Source: Nocardia caishijiensis NBRC 108228 (GTDB lineage: Bacteria > Actinomycetota > Actinomycetes > Mycobacteriales > Mycobacteriaceae). Taken from it: a stretch of 64,000 bases of DNA. Every line of letters starts with the position of its first letter. The stretch's first letter is position 1. The stretch spans positions 1 to 64,000 of the forward strand of contig NZ_BDBE01000013.1 in assembly GCF_001612825.1 (NCBI RefSeq), given 5' to 3'. Positions 8,776-23,700 of the stretch are shown in pieces. The position numbers were made by a program, and so were the translations under genes. A model generated the notes under the pieces. It was not told the DNA's origin. It saw only the letters and a program-made list of their open reading frames with translations, and ran no database searches.

Positions 8776-11700
8776 ATGACCACACCCTTGGAGAACGCGA
8801 TCCTGCAGTTCATTCTCGATTTGCTGCGCGATCCTAAGGCCGCGGCGGCGTACTGCAACGCGCCGGACAAGGTCATCGAGGAGGCGCAGCTGTGCGCCAC
8901 CCCCGAATACATCGCCGCGTGCGCGCCCATGGTGGCGCGTGGCGTGTGCGACGCCGGGAGTGCGCCGCTGCGAGGCATCGTCGGGTGCGGCGGTGGTGGC
9001 TTCGGGGGAGGTCGCGGCGGGTTCGGATCCGGTGGTGGGCAGGGTGCGGCGTTCTCCGGTGCCGGGGCCGGGCCGTCGATGTTCTACGGGCCGGGACGGT
9101 GGTTCGGGCCGGGGCAGGGTGGGTTGGGGCCCGGTGGCGGTGGGGGCCGTGGAGGGCATGGCGGCGGAGGTCATGGTGGGCCCGGTGGGCCCGGCGGGGG
9201 TGGTGGGGGCGTTCGGCCCGGTGGCCCCGGCGGGCCGGGCGGACCCGGAGGACCCGGCGGTGGGCCAGGGGGACCCGGCGGACCCGGCGGGCCCGGCGGA
9301 CCTGGCGGACCCGGCGGTGGCACCGGTGGAAACACCACCAACAACAACAGCGGCAATACCACCAACACCAACAGCGGTAACACGACCAACAATCAGGGCA
9401 ACGGGGACAACGAAATCTTCAGCCCCGACATTCTCACCGGGGACGTGCTCAACAATCCGGTGAGCAATCTGCTCAACGGAAATCCGCTCAGCAATGTGCT
9501 CAACGGGACGAATCTGGGCGGGGTGAATCTCGGCGATATCGCGAATCTGGGCGATATCGGCAATTTGGGCGACGTGCTCAACAATGTGGGCAATCTCGGC
9601 GACACACTCAACGACGTCGGCAACCTGACCAACTCGCTCGGCGACATCAACGGCCTCGGCGACGTCACCAATATCCTCGGCAACCTCGGTGATGTCACCG
9701 GGATCGGTGATGTGGTGAATGTCGGTGGGCTCACCAACACACTCGGCGACGTGATCGGCGGCGGCAACACACTCGGCGACATCACCAACCTGATCAGCGG
9801 GGCGAACATCGGCGATATCGCGAGCCTCGCCAACGGCAGCACGCTCGGCGACATCACCGGTATCAACGCACTCAACGAAGCGGCGAACATCGCCGCCGAA
9901 CTCACCGACGCCTTCAACGCCGTCCAACTCGGCGACGCCTTCCTCGGCAACCTCAGCGCACCCGTGTCGGTGGTATCCGGATCGCTCGGCGGTGTGAGCG
10001 GTGTCCTCAACGGCATCAGCCCGATCAGCAATGTCTTCAACGATTTCAGCGACATCGGCGACGTCGGGCACGTGCTCGAGGAACTGGCCATCGGCAACTT
10101 CCTGTCCGCGCTCAACAACGTGGGAACTGTCGGCGACGTGATCGGGTCCGCTGGCGACATCAGCGGAATCGGTTCCGTGGGTGATGTTCTCGGCGGCGTC
10201 ACCACTATCGGCTCCGTCGGTGACGTGAGCGATGTGGTGAACCAGGTGCTGAACGACGCGACCATCGGCGGGGTCAGCGATGTGCTGAACGGGTCGAACG
10301 TGGGTGATGTGGTCGGTGGGATCGGGAACGTGAGCGAGGTGCTCAACGGGGCCGGGTCTGTGGGTGACGTGATCGGTGATGTCACGAATGTGGGGTCGGT
10401 GTCGGAGGTGCTGAACGAGATCGGCTCGGTCGGCGACGTGACGAACACCGTGGGGTCTGTCGTCGGTGATCTGACCGACGTGGGGAATGTCGGGTCGGTG
10501 GGTGATGTGTTGTCCGACATCGGTGATGTGGGTGGGGATGTGGGCTCCATCGGTGATGTGAGCAGTGTGGTCGGCGACGTTGTCGGTGGGGATGTGAGCA
10601 GTGTGGTCGGCGACATCGTCGGTGGCGATGGCGTCGATGCGGTCGGCGGCGATGTGCTCGGTTCGGTTGTGTCCGTGGGGGACGTGACCGATGTGGTCGG
10701 CACGGTGATCGGCGGCGATGTACTCGGTTCGGTCGGCGACATCGGTTCTGTCGGTGACGTTCTCGAAGGTGGAATCGGCACCGTCGGCGACGTGACCCAG
10801 TCGGTCGGTGACCTCACCGGAATCGCCGGTTCGGTCGGCGAGGTAACCGGCATCGCGGGCGATTTCACCGGTGTGGCAGGCGATCTCGCCTCCATCGGCG
10901 ATATCTCTGGTGTCGCGGGTGACCTCACAAACACCGTCGGCGATCTCGGTTCGATCAGCGAGGTGACCAACTCGCTCGGCGACCTCACTGCGGTCGGCGG
11001 CGATCTCGGTTCGATCAGCGACATCACCGGCGTGGCAGGTGACGTGACGAACGTCGTCGGCGACATCGGTTCCACCGGCGATATTTCCGGCGTGGCGGGA
11101 GACGTCATCGGTACGGCGGGCGATATCGGCTCGGTGAGCGCTGTGGTCGGCGATGTGGGGTCCGTCGGTGGTGACGTCCTCGGCTCCGTCGGCGACATCA
11201 CCGGCGTCGCCGGTTCGGTCGGCGAAGTCACCGGCGTTGCGGGCGATCTGACCAACACGTTCGGCGATGTGACCAACACGGTCGGTTCCATCGGCGACAT
11301 CACTGGTGTCGCAGGCGATCTCGTCGGTGGCGACGTGTCCGGCGTCGCGGGCGACTTCATCGGCTCGGTCGGTGACATCTCCGGCGTCGCAGGTGACGTG
11401 AGCGGCATCGCGGGCGACGTATCCGGTGTCGCGGGCGATGTCATCGGCACCGCGGGCGACATCGGTTCGGTCAGCAATGTCGTCGGCGATGTCATCGGCG
11501 GCGATGTTTCCGGCGTCGCAGGCGATCTCACCAACACATTCGGCGACCTGACCAACACGGTCGGCTCGGTTGGCGATATCACCGGTGTAGCAGGCGATCT
11601 CGTCGGCTCCGTCAGCGACGTGACCGGAGTCGCAGGGGATGTGACCGGCGTCGCGGGCGACGTCATCGGCACGGCGGGTGACATCGGATCGGTCAGCAAC

Positions 11701-14700
11701 GTTGTCGGCGACGTAGTCGGTGGGGACGTGATCGGCTCGATCGGGGATGTCTCCGGCATCGCGGGCAACGTGAGCGGCGTGGCAGGCGACCTGACCCAGA
11801 GCGTCGGGGATGTCGGCAGTGTCGGTGGCGATCTGACCAACACGATCGGTTCCGTCGGCGACCTGACGAACGTCGTCGGCGACATCGGTTCCGTCGGCGG
11901 CGATCTGACCAACACTGTCGGTTCGGTAGGCGACCTGACCGGTGTGGCAGGCGACTTCACTGGTGTAGCAGGCGATCTGACCCAAACCGTAGGCGGTGAC
12001 TTGACCGGCATCGCCGGTGACCTCACCGATGTCGGCTCGGTCGGCGACCTGACCGGCGTCGCGGGCGACATCACCGACATCGGCTCGATCAGCGATATCA
12101 CCGGCGTGGCAGGTGATCTGACCAACACGGTCGGTTCCGTCGGTGATCTGACGAACGTGGTCGGCGATGTCGGCTCCGTCGGCGGTGACCTCACCACCAC
12201 GATCGGCTCTGTCGGCGACGTCGGCTCGATCAGTGATGTCACCGGTGTAGCCGGTGACCTGACCGGTGTAGCAGGTGATCTGACCAACACGATCGGTTCT
12301 GTCGGTGATCTGACGAACGTGGTCGGTGACATTGGTTCCGTCGGCGGGGATGTCACCAACACGATCGGCTCGATCAGCGATGTCACTGGTGTGGCGGGCG
12401 ATCTGACCGGTGTCGCCGGTGACCTGACGAACACAGTTGGCTCCGTCGGCGACGTTGCCAACAACCTGACCGGTGTGGCGGGAGACCTGACGAACACCGT
12501 CGGTTCGGTGGGTGACGTTGCGAACGGCTTCACCGGCGTAGCAGGCGATCTCACCCAGTCGATCGGCGACGTGACCGGTGTGGCCGGGGACCTCACCAAC
12601 ACCGTCGGCTCGATCGGTGACCTGACCGGCGTGGCAGGTGACATCACCGGCGTCGCGGGCGACCTGCTCAGCAACTCAGGCGACTTCACCGGCGTGGCGG
12701 GCGATGTCGTCGGCTCCGTGGGTGACGTGACGCAAACCGTCGGCGACGTCTCGGGCATCGCGGGTGCCATCGGCGATGTGACCGGTGTCGGCGGCGACCT
12801 CCTCGGGACCGTCGGCTCCATCAGCGAGGTCACCAACACGGTCGGCGATATCTCCGGGGTAGCAGGTGATCTCACCCAGACTGTCGGCGACGTCACCGGC
12901 ATGACGGGCGACATCTCGGGCGTGGCAGGTGATCTCACCCAGACTGTCGGCGACGTCACCGGCATGACGGGTGACATCTCTGGTGTGGCAGGCGACCTCA
13001 CCCAAACCGTCGACGACGTGACCGGCGTAGCGGGCGACATCACGAACACCGTCGGATCGGTAGGCGATGTAGCGAGCGATATCACCGGTGTGGCTGGAGA
13101 TCTGACCAGCACCGTCGGTTCGGTGGGTGACGTGGCCGAAAACCTCACCGGCGTGGCAGGAGACCTGACCGGCATCGCGGGCGATGTCAGCGGTGTCGCG
13201 GGCGACCTGACGAACACCGTCGGCGATGTCACCGGCACGACCGGAGATGTCACGGGCGTTGCCGGTGACCTCACGAGCACCATTGCTTCAGTGGGTGATT
13301 GGACCAACACGATCGGTGACATCACCGGAGTCGGCGGCAACCTCCTGAGTGATGCGACCGGCTCGGTCGGCTCCGTGGGCGATGTCACCGGCGTGGCAGG
13401 AGATCTGACCCAAACCGTCGGCGATGTGTCAGGCGTGGCTGGCGACCTGACGAACTCGATCGGCGATGTCTCCGGTGTGGCAGGCGACCTCACGCAGACA
13501 GTCGGCGATGTGACAGGGCTCGCGGGTGACCTGTCCGGTGTCGCCGGTGACATCACCGGTGTAGCCGGGGATCTCACCAACATCGTCGGCTCGATCGGCG
13601 ACGTGACGAACAACCTCACCGGCGTAGCAGGCGATCTCACCGGCATCGCCGGTTCGGTCGGCGAAGTGACGAACACAGTCGGCGATGTGTCCGGCGTGGC
13701 GGGCGACCTCACCAACTCGATCACCGACGTGTCCGGCGTGGCTGGCGACTTGACGAACTCGATCGGTGACCTCACCGGCATCGCGGGCGATATCACCAAC
13801 ACAGTTGGCTCCGTGGGTGATTGGACGAACACGATAGGCGAGGTCACGGGCGTGGCAGGTGACCTCGTCGGCTCGGTGGGTGACATCACGGGCGTAGCAG
13901 GGGATCTCACCAATACCGTTGGCTCGGTCGGTGACCTGACGGGCGTCGCGGGTGACATCACGGGCGTAGCCGGTGATCTCACGAACACCGTCGGTTCGGT
14001 CGGCGACGTGACAGGGGTCGCAGGTGATCTCACCCAGACCGTGGGCGATCTGACCGGCGTAGCCGGTGATCTCACGGGCGTGGCAGGCGATGTGTCCGGT
14101 GTCGCCGGAGACCTGACCCAGACCGTGGGCGACGTGAGCGGCGTGGCCGGGGATCTCACCAACACCGTCGGTTCGATCGGTGATCTCACGAATACGGTCG
14201 GCGACCTGACCGGCATCGCGGGCGACGTATCCGGCGTCGCAGGTGACCTGACTGGCATCGCGGGCGATGTCTCCGGCGTCGTAGGTGACCTGACCGGCGT
14301 AGCGGGCGACGTGACGCAGACGGTCGGTTCGATCGGCGATGTCACCGGTGTCGCGGGCGACCTGACCAGCACCGTCGGTGACGTGAGCGGTGTCGCGGGC
14401 GACCTGTCCAACACTGTCGGGGGCGTGAGCGGTGTGGCCGGGGACCTCACCAACACTGTCGGCAACATCAGCGACGTGAGCGGCGTCGCGGGCGACCTCA
14501 CCAACACGGTCGGTTCCGTCGGGGATTGGACCAATACGGTCGGCAACCTCACACAGTCCGTCGGCGACGTGACCGGTGTCGCCGGCGACCTCACCCAGTC
14601 CGTCGGGGACATCAGCGGCGTTGCGGGCGGTCTGACCGGTGTCGCAGGCGATCTCACGAACACTGTCGGCTCGGTCGGTGAGGTCACGGGCATCGCGGGC

Positions 14701-17700
14701 GACGTGATCGGCTCGGTGGGAGATGTGTCCGGCGTTGCGGGCGACGTGACGCAGACGGTCGGTTCGATCAGCGACGTCACCGGCGTTGCGGGCGACCTGA
14801 CTGGCGTGGCGGGCGACCTGACTGGCGTGGCGGGCGACCTGACGCAGACGGTCGGTTCGATCAGCGACGTCACCGGGGTGGCTGGCGACCTCACCAACAC
14901 CGTCGGCTCGGTGGGCGACGTGACAGGGGTCGCAGGTGATCTCACCCAGACCGTGGGCGACGTATCCGGAACGGTTGGTTCCGTGGGTGATTGGACCAAC
15001 TCAGTGGGCGACCTCACCCAGTCCGTCGGCGATATCTCGGGTATCGCGGGAGACCTGACCGGCGTGGCCGGTGACCTCACCAACACGGTCGGCTCCGTGG
15101 GCGACGTGACCAATACGGTCGGTGACCTGACCGGTGTCGCGGGTGATCTCATCCAGTCCGTCGGGAACGTCGGCGACGTGACCGGTGTGGCAGGTGATCT
15201 CACCCAGACAGTCGGCTCCGTCGGTGACGTGGCAGGCGACCTGACCGCCATCGATGGTGACGTGCTCGACGACATCACCGGCAACACAGGTGATCTCACC
15301 GGTGTGGCTGGCGACCTGACGCAGACGGTCGGTTCGATCGGCGACGTCACCGGCGTCGGTGGCGATCTCGTCGGCGACGTCACCGGTATCGCGGGCGATC
15401 TCACCGGGGTGGCAGGGGATCTGACCGGCACTGTCGGCTCGATCGGTGACGTGACGGGCGTCGGTGGCGACCTGCTCGGCGACCTCACCGGCAATTCGGG
15501 CGATCTGACCAACACCGTCGGCGACGTGACCGGGGTCGCCGGTGATCTGCTCAGCAACTCGGGCGATCTGACCAACACAGTGGGCGATGTGAGCGGCGTG
15601 GCGGGCGACGTGCTCAGCAACTCCGGCGATATCACCGGTGTCGCGGGCGATTTGGCCAACTCCATCGGTGACGTGAGCGGTGTTGCGGGTGGCCTGGTCA
15701 ACAACACCGGTGACATCACCGGTGTCGCGGGCGACCTGGTCGGCTCGGTCGGCGACATCACCGGCAACAGCGGAGACCTGACCAACACTGTGAGCGATGT
15801 GACCGCGGTGGCGGGCGATCTGCTCAGCAACTCCGGCGACGTCACCGGCGTCGTCGGTGACCTGACGGGCGTGGCCGGTGACCTCAGCGGAATCGGCGAG
15901 GTGACCGGCGTCGGCGGCGACCTTGTCGGCAATGTGACGGGCGTGGCCGGTGACCTCACCGGGAACACCGGGGATCTGACCAGCACGGTCGGTGACATCA
16001 GCGGGGTGGCGGGTGACCTGCTGAGCAACTCCGGCGACGTCACCGGCATCGCGGGCGATGTGACCGGTGTGGCGGGCGATCTCACCGGCATCGTCGGCGA
16101 TCCGAGCATCGTCGGAGATGTCACCGGCATCGGCGGAGACGTACTGAGCAACGTCAGCGGCCTGACCGGCAACATCGGCGACGTCACCGGCTTGGCCGGG
16201 GGCCTCGTGAACGGCGACGTGACAGGCGACCTCATCGACGGGACTGTCGGAGATATCACCGGCGGGCTGGTGAACGGAGATGTGACGGGCGATCTCGTCG
16301 ACAACACGAGCGATCTGACCGCTGGCCTCGTCAACGGGGATGTCACCGGCATCGCCGGAGATCTGACCGGTGTGGCCGGGGGCCTCGTCAACGGCGACGT
16401 GACGGGCGACCTCATCGACAACACCGGAGACCTCACCGGCGGGCTGATCAACGGCGACGTGACGGGCGACCTCATCGACAACACCGGCACCATCACCGGC
16501 GTAGCGGGCGATGTGATCGGCACGATCGGCAACAGCGGTGACATCACCGGTGACCTGATCGACGGTGGCGTCACCGGCATCGCGGGCGACCTGACCGGAG
16601 TGGCCGGTGGCCTCGTCAACGGTGACATCACGGGTGGCCTGGTCAACGGTGACGTGACCGGCGATCTGATCGACAACGCGGGCAGCATCACCGGAGTGGC
16701 GGGCGGCCTGGTCAACGGTGACGTGACCGGCGATCTGATCGACAACGCGGGCAGCATCACCGGAGTGGCGGGCGGCCTGGTCAACGGGGACGTGACCGGC
16801 GACTTGATCGACGGCACCGTCGGCGACCTGACGAACGTCGGCAATGTCAGCGGCGTGGCGGGCGATCTCGTCGGGTCGGTCGGTGACATCGGCAACAGCG
16901 GCGATCTGACCGGTGTCGCGGGCGATGTCGTCGACAACAGCGGCACCATCACCGGCGACCTACTCGACAACTCCGGCGACATCGTCGGCGACATCTCCGG
17001 CATCGCGGGAGATCTCACTGGCAACACCGGCGACCTCACCGGCGTCACAGGCGACATCACCGGTATGGCAGGGGATCTCACCGGCGTGGCAGGCGACCTG
17101 ACCGGCAACACCGGTGACATCTCCGGTATCGCCGGAGACCTCACCGGGGTGGCGGGCGGCCTGCTCAACGGCGACGTGACGGGCGATCTGATCGACAACA
17201 CAGGCACCATCACCGGTGGTCTGGTCAACGGCGACGTGACCGGTGACCTGATCGACGGCACCGTCGGTGACCTCACGAACGTCGGCAACATCAGCGAGAT
17301 CACCGGCGACCTCATCGACGTGACCGGCGTCGCGGGCGACCTGACCGGCGTGGCGGGTGGCCTCGTCGACGGCGACGTACTCAGCGACATCACCGGCAAC
17401 ACCGGCGACATCGGCGGCGTGATCGGTTCGGTCGGTGACATCACCGGCAACAGCGGCGACCTCACGGGCGACCTGCTGGACAACACGGGCGACATCGGAG
17501 GCGTGGTCGGTGACATCACCAATACAGGTGACATCGGAGGCCTCATCGGCTCGGTAGGCGACATCACCAACAACGGCGATATCGCCGGTGTGGCAGGAGG
17601 ACTCGTGAGCAATACCGGAGACGTGGTCGGTGACATCACCGGCAACAGCGGAGATCTGACAGGCATCGCGGGCGGCTTGGTGAACGGCGATATCACCGGC

Positions 17701-20700
17701 GATCTGGTCGACAACTCGGGCACCGTGGTCGGCGATCTGGTCGACAACTCGGGCGCCATCGGCGGCGTGGTCGGCGATATCACCAACACCGGCGAGCTGT
17801 TGGGTGACATCACCGGCAACAGTGGCGACCTGACCGGTGTCGCGGGTGACCTGATCGACAACTCCGGCGAGCTGGTGGGTGACATCACCGGCAACAGCGG
17901 TGACCTGACCGGTGTCGCCGGGGACCTGGTCGACAATTCCGGCGGAATCCTGAGCGACATCACCAACAATGGCGATATCGCCGGTGTCGCAGGGGGATTG
18001 GTGAACGGCGACCTCACCGGTGTGGCGGGTGACCTGACCGCAGGTTTGGTGAACGGCGACCTGACGGGAGTGGCAGGCGACCTGACCTCGGGCTTGGTGA
18101 ACGGCGACCTCACCGGTGTGGCGGGTGATCTCACCGGCGGCTTGGTGAACGGCGACATCACAGGCCTGGCCGGTGGCTTGGTGAACGGTGATCTCACCGG
18201 TGTGGCGGGTGACGTGACCGGTGGCCTGGTGAACGGCGACATCACCGGCATCGCAGGCGATCTCACCGGCGCTGTGATCGACAACAGCGGCGATATCGGT
18301 GGTCTCATCGGATCGGTCGGTGACATCACCGGCGCGGGCGACGTGACCGGCGTAGCGGGCGATCTGACCGCCGCAGCGGGCGGCCTGGTGAACAACACCG
18401 GCGACATCACCGGTGATCTCCTGGACAACTCGGGCACGATCGGCGGCGTGGTCGGCGACATCATCAACACAGGCGACCTCACCGGAGGCCTCGTCAACGG
18501 AGACCTCACCGGCGACCTGGTCGACGGCGACTTCACCGGTGTCGCAAGCGATCTCATCGACAACGCCGGTGACATCGGCGGCCTCATCGGGTCTGTCGGT
18601 GACATCACCGGCAACACGGGCGACCTCACAGGCATCGCAGGCGATCTCACCGGCGGCTTGGTGAACGGCGATCTCACCGGCGACCTGGTAGACGGCGACC
18701 TGACCGGCATCGCGGGCGGACTCCTGAACGGCGATCTCACCGGCGATCTACTCGACAACTCCGGCGACTTGTCCGGCGTGGCAGGCGATCTCACCGCTGG
18801 CCTGGTCAACGGCGATGTGGTCGGCGATCTCGTCGACGGTGATATCACCGGCGGCCTCGTGAACGGCGATCTGACCGGCGTGGCAGGCGATCTGACGACC
18901 GGATTGGTGAACGGTGACATCGCCGGATACCTGGTCGATGGCGACTTGACCGGTGTGGCAGGGGGATTGGTGAACGGGGACGTGCTCAGCGATATCACCA
19001 ACAACGGCGACATCACCGGCATCGCGGGAGGCTTGGTCTCCAACACGGGCGACCTGATCTCGAACACAGGTGACATCACCGGTGGCCTGGTCGGCGGCGA
19101 CGCGATCGGCGATATCACCGGCGACCTCGTCGACAACTCCGGTGATCTCGGTGGACTGGTCGGATCGATCACCGACAACGACATCACGGGCGGCCTGGTG
19201 AACGGCGACGTGACAGGCGACCTGATCGACGGCGGCCTCACCGGCGTGGCCGGTGGCCTGGTCTCCAACACCGGCGACATCACCAGCGGACTCGTCAACG
19301 GTGACATCACCGGTGACTTGGTCGATGGCGACCTGACCGGAGTCGCAGGGGATCTCACCGCAGGCCTGGTGAACAACGATCTCGTCGGCGATGTCACCGG
19401 TGGTCTGGTGAACGGCGACGTAGTCGGCAACGTGACCGGCGGCCTCGTGAACGGCAACGTGACCGGCGACCTCATCGACGGCGGTCTCGTCGGGGTGGCG
19501 GGTGACCTGATCAACGGCGACATCACCGGCGTCGCAGGAGGCCTGGTCTCCAACACAGGCGACATCACAGGTGGCTTGGTGAACGGCGATCTGACTGGTG
19601 TCGCAGGTGATCTCACTGCCGGACTGGTGAACGGCGACATCGTCGGTGATCTCATCGACAACTCCGGCGATATCGGTGGCCTGGTCGGTTCGGTCACCGA
19701 CAACGACATCACCGGCGGGCTCGTGGGTGGCGACGTCGTCGGCGACCTGGTCGACGGCGGTATCACCGGCGGTCTGGTGAACGGCGATCTGGTCGGTGAC
19801 ATCACGAACGGTGACGTGACCGGGGTGGCGGGAGATCTCACCGCAGGCCTGGTGAACGGCGATCTCGTCGGCGACATCACCGGAGATCTCGTCGACGGCG
19901 ATCTGACCGGCAGCCTCGGCGGAATTCTCAACGGCGACATCGTCGGAGATGTGACGGGTGACCTGGTCGACGGCGATGTCACCGGTGGGCTGGTGAACGG
20001 CGACATCGTCAACAACCTCAGCGACATCACCGGTGTCGCAGGTGGTCTGGTGAACGGTGACGTGGTCGGCGACCTCGTCGGCGACATCACCGGTGACCTC
20101 GTCGACGGCGACCTGACCGGCGTCGCGGGCGGAATCGTCAACGGGGACATCGTCGGCGACATCACCGACAGCGGCGTCCTCACCGGCGATTTCCTCAACG
20201 ACCTGTCGGCGGTCACCGGCGGCGTGGTCGACGGGGATGTGCTCAGCGACATCACCGGCGCCGCGGGCGGCGTGCTGAACGGCGACATCACCGACAACGA
20301 CATCGTCGACGGCGTGGTGAACGGCGACGTGCTCAGCGGCATCACCGACAACGAGATCACCGGCGACCTGGTCGACAACGTCGGCAACGTGACCAACACC
20401 GGCGACGTGGCCAACCTGATCGGCCTCACCGGCCTGGCCGCCGCGGTCACCGGCATCGCAGGCGATGTCGGCACCGGCGACCTCATCGGCAACTTCGACC
20501 TCTCCGGCCTGGCGAGCGACCTCTTCGACAATTCCGGCGACATCACCGGCATCGCGGGCGGCCTCGTGAACGGCGACATCACCGACAACGACCTGGTCGG
20601 CGGCATCCTCAACGGTGACATCACCAACACCGGCGACCTGGGCAATCTGGTCGGCGACATCACCAACTCGGGCGATATCGGTGGCGTGATCGGCGATATC

Positions 20701-23700
20701 ACGAACACCGGCGGCCTCGTCGGCGACATCACCGGCGGCGATCTGACCGACGTCGGGAACATCACCGGCGACCTCCTCGACGGCGACATCACCGGAATCG
20801 GCGACGTGACAGGCGACCTGGTGGACGGCTCGCTGGGCGATGTGACAGGCGACCTGATCGACGGTTCCGTCGGCGACATCACGGGTGATCTGGTGGATGG
20901 CGGTCTGGTCGGCGACCTGACCGGCGTGGCGGGCGATCTCACCGGAATCGGTATCGGTGACGTGACGGGCGACTTGATCGACGGTTCGGTCGGCGACATC
21001 ACGGGTGACCTGGTGGACGGCGGCCTGGTCGGTGACCTGACGGACGTCGGCAACATCACCGGTGACCTGGTGGATGGCGGTCTGGTCGGCGATCTGACGA
21101 ACGTCGGGTCCATCGGCGACATCACCAACGACCTCGTGGACGGCGACCTGACCGGAATCGCGGGCGACCTCAACGGAATCGGTGACATCACCGGCGATCT
21201 CGTCGACGGAGGCATTGTCGGCGACCTGACCGGGGTGGGCGGCATCGTTGACATCACGGGTGACCTGACGAACGTCGGCAACGTCACCGGCGACCTGGTC
21301 GACGGCGGCCTGGTCGGTGACCTGACCGGAGTCGCGGGCGACCTCAATGGAATCGGTGACATCACCGGTGACCTGCTCGACGGCGACCTCACCGGCGTGG
21401 CAGGTGACCTGACTGGTGTTGCGGGCGACCTCACCGGTGTCGGCGCCGTGACGGGCGATCTGATCGACGGTTCGATCGGTGACATCACCGGCGACCTGGT
21501 GGATGGCGGCTTGGTCGGTGACCTGACCGGAGTCGCGGGCGATCTCACGGGCGTCGGTGACATCACCGGTGACCTGGTCGACGGCGGTATCGGCGGGGAC
21601 CTCACCGGAGTGGCGGGTGATCTGACCGGTGTCGCGGGTGACCTGACCGGAGTGGCGGGTGATCTGACCGGTGTCGCGGGTGACCTGACCGGAGTGGGCG
21701 CCATCGGAGATGTGACAGGCGATCTGATCGACGGTTCGGTCGGCGACATCACGGGTGACCTGGTGGACGGCGGCCTGGTCGGCGACCTGACGAACGTCGG
21801 CAACATCACCGGTGGCCTTGTCGGCGATCTGACCGACGTGGGCAATATCGGCGACGTCACCGGCGATCTGATCGACGGAAACGTCGTCGGCGACCTGACC
21901 GGCGTCGCGGGCGATCTGACCGGCGTCGGTGCCATCGGTGACATCACTGGTGACCTGGTCGATGGCGGCCTCGTCGGCGACGTGACCGACGTCGGCTCGG
22001 TCGGTGACATCACCGGCGATCTGATCGACAACGACTTCACGAACGTCGGCAATATCGCAGGCATCGTGGGTGACCTCACCGACGTGGGCACCGTCGGTGA
22101 CGTGACCGGCGGCCTCATCAACGGTGACGTCACCGGGGACCTCATCGATGGCGATCTGGTCGGCGATCTGACCGGCGTCGCCGGTGACGTCAACGGAATC
22201 AGCGACCTCGTGGACGGTGACCTGATCGGTGACCTGACGGGCGTCGCGGGCGATCTCAACGGAATCGGTGACATCACTGGTGATCTGGTAGACGGCGACC
22301 TGACCGGGGTCGCGGGCGATCTGACCGGAATCGGTGACATCACCGGCGATTTGATCGACGGCGGCGTAACCGGTGACCTCACGGGCGTCGCGGGTGACCT
22401 CACCGCCGGACTGATCGACAACGACTTCACCAACGTCGGCAACCTTGCCGGAATCGTCGGCGACGTGACCGACGTCGGCTCCATCGGTGACATCACCGGC
22501 GATCTGGTCGGCGGCGACCTCACCGGCGTGGCAGGTGACCTGACCGGCGTCGCAGGCGATCTCACCGGCGTCGGCGACATCACCGGCGACCTGGTGGACG
22601 GCGACCTGGTCGGTGACCTCACCGGTGTCGCAGGTGACCTCAACGGAATCGGCGATCTCATCGACAACGACTTCACCAACGTCGGCAACCTCGTCGGCGA
22701 CGTGACCGACGTCGGCTCCATCGGCGACGTGACCGGTGATCTCATCGACGGCGGCCTCGTCGGCAACGTGACGGGCGACCTGATCGACGGCGACCTGACC
22801 GACATCGGCTCCATCGGCGACATCACCGGCGACCTCATCGACACCGGCGACATCACCGACAACGACCTCATCACCAACCTGACCGACATCGACGTGACCG
22901 GCCTCGCCGGTGACCTGACCAGCACGGTGGGCGACATGACCGGACCTTTGAGCGGCAACGACATCTCGGGCACGATCGGCGACATCCTCAGCGGCAACGG
23001 TGGCGGAGGCGGGGGCGGAGGCGGCGGGACCGGCGACGTCACCTGGGTCGGCGACCTGGTGAGCATCACCGACTCGTTCAGCGACGTCACGAATGTGTTC
23101 GGCGACTGGTCGAACATGATCGGCGATATCAGCGGCTCCTTCGGCGACCTGTCCGGTGCGTTCGAGGACCTGAACGTGAGCGACGTCTTCGGTGACGTGA
23201 CCGGAGTATCGGGCGACTGGTCGGCCATGATCGCGGGCCTCAGCGACAACGCACTCGAGATCACCGGCTTCGGCAGCGGCGCGCTCAGCGAACTGGTGAA
23301 TGTGACCGGCGACTGGAACAACACGGTCGAGGGCCTCACCGCGAACGTCGGCGACGTGATCGGTGTCGGCGGCGACCTGGTGGGTTCGGTGGCAGGAGTG
23401 GGCGGTTCGATCGGCGATATCACCGGCTCGTTCGGTGACATCACCGGTTCCCTCACCGGCATCGGCGGTTCGGTCGGTGACATCACCGGTTCCCTGACCG
23501 GCGTCGGCGGTTCGGTCGGTGACATCACCGGTTCCCTCACCGGCATCGGCGGCAACCTGTCCGATGTGTTCGGCGACGTGACCGGCTCCTTCGGCGACCT
23601 CACCGGCTTCGGTGGCGACGTCACCGGTTTCGTCGCCGACCTGACCGGCATCGGCGGTGACCTGACCGGCTCGGTCGGCGACCTCACCGCCTTCTTCGGA

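Noticed and set aside
8731..11985. A 1,084-codon minus-strand frame opposite the iniB start
   Set aside because: Asp/Ala/His-rich antisense of the collagen-like and heptad regions; it runs through the divergent promoter.
10700..22860. CRISPR array
   Set aside because: Repeats are contiguous, in codon multiples and translated. There are no unique spacers and no cas genes.
10700..22860. Classical RTX, pentapeptide-repeat or PE_PGRS/MPTR protein
   Set aside because: The unit G-D-[VLI]-T-x-[VI]-[AV] does not fit GGxGxDxUx, A(D/N)LxX or GGAGG/NxGxGNxG patterns, and no PE or PPE domain precedes it.
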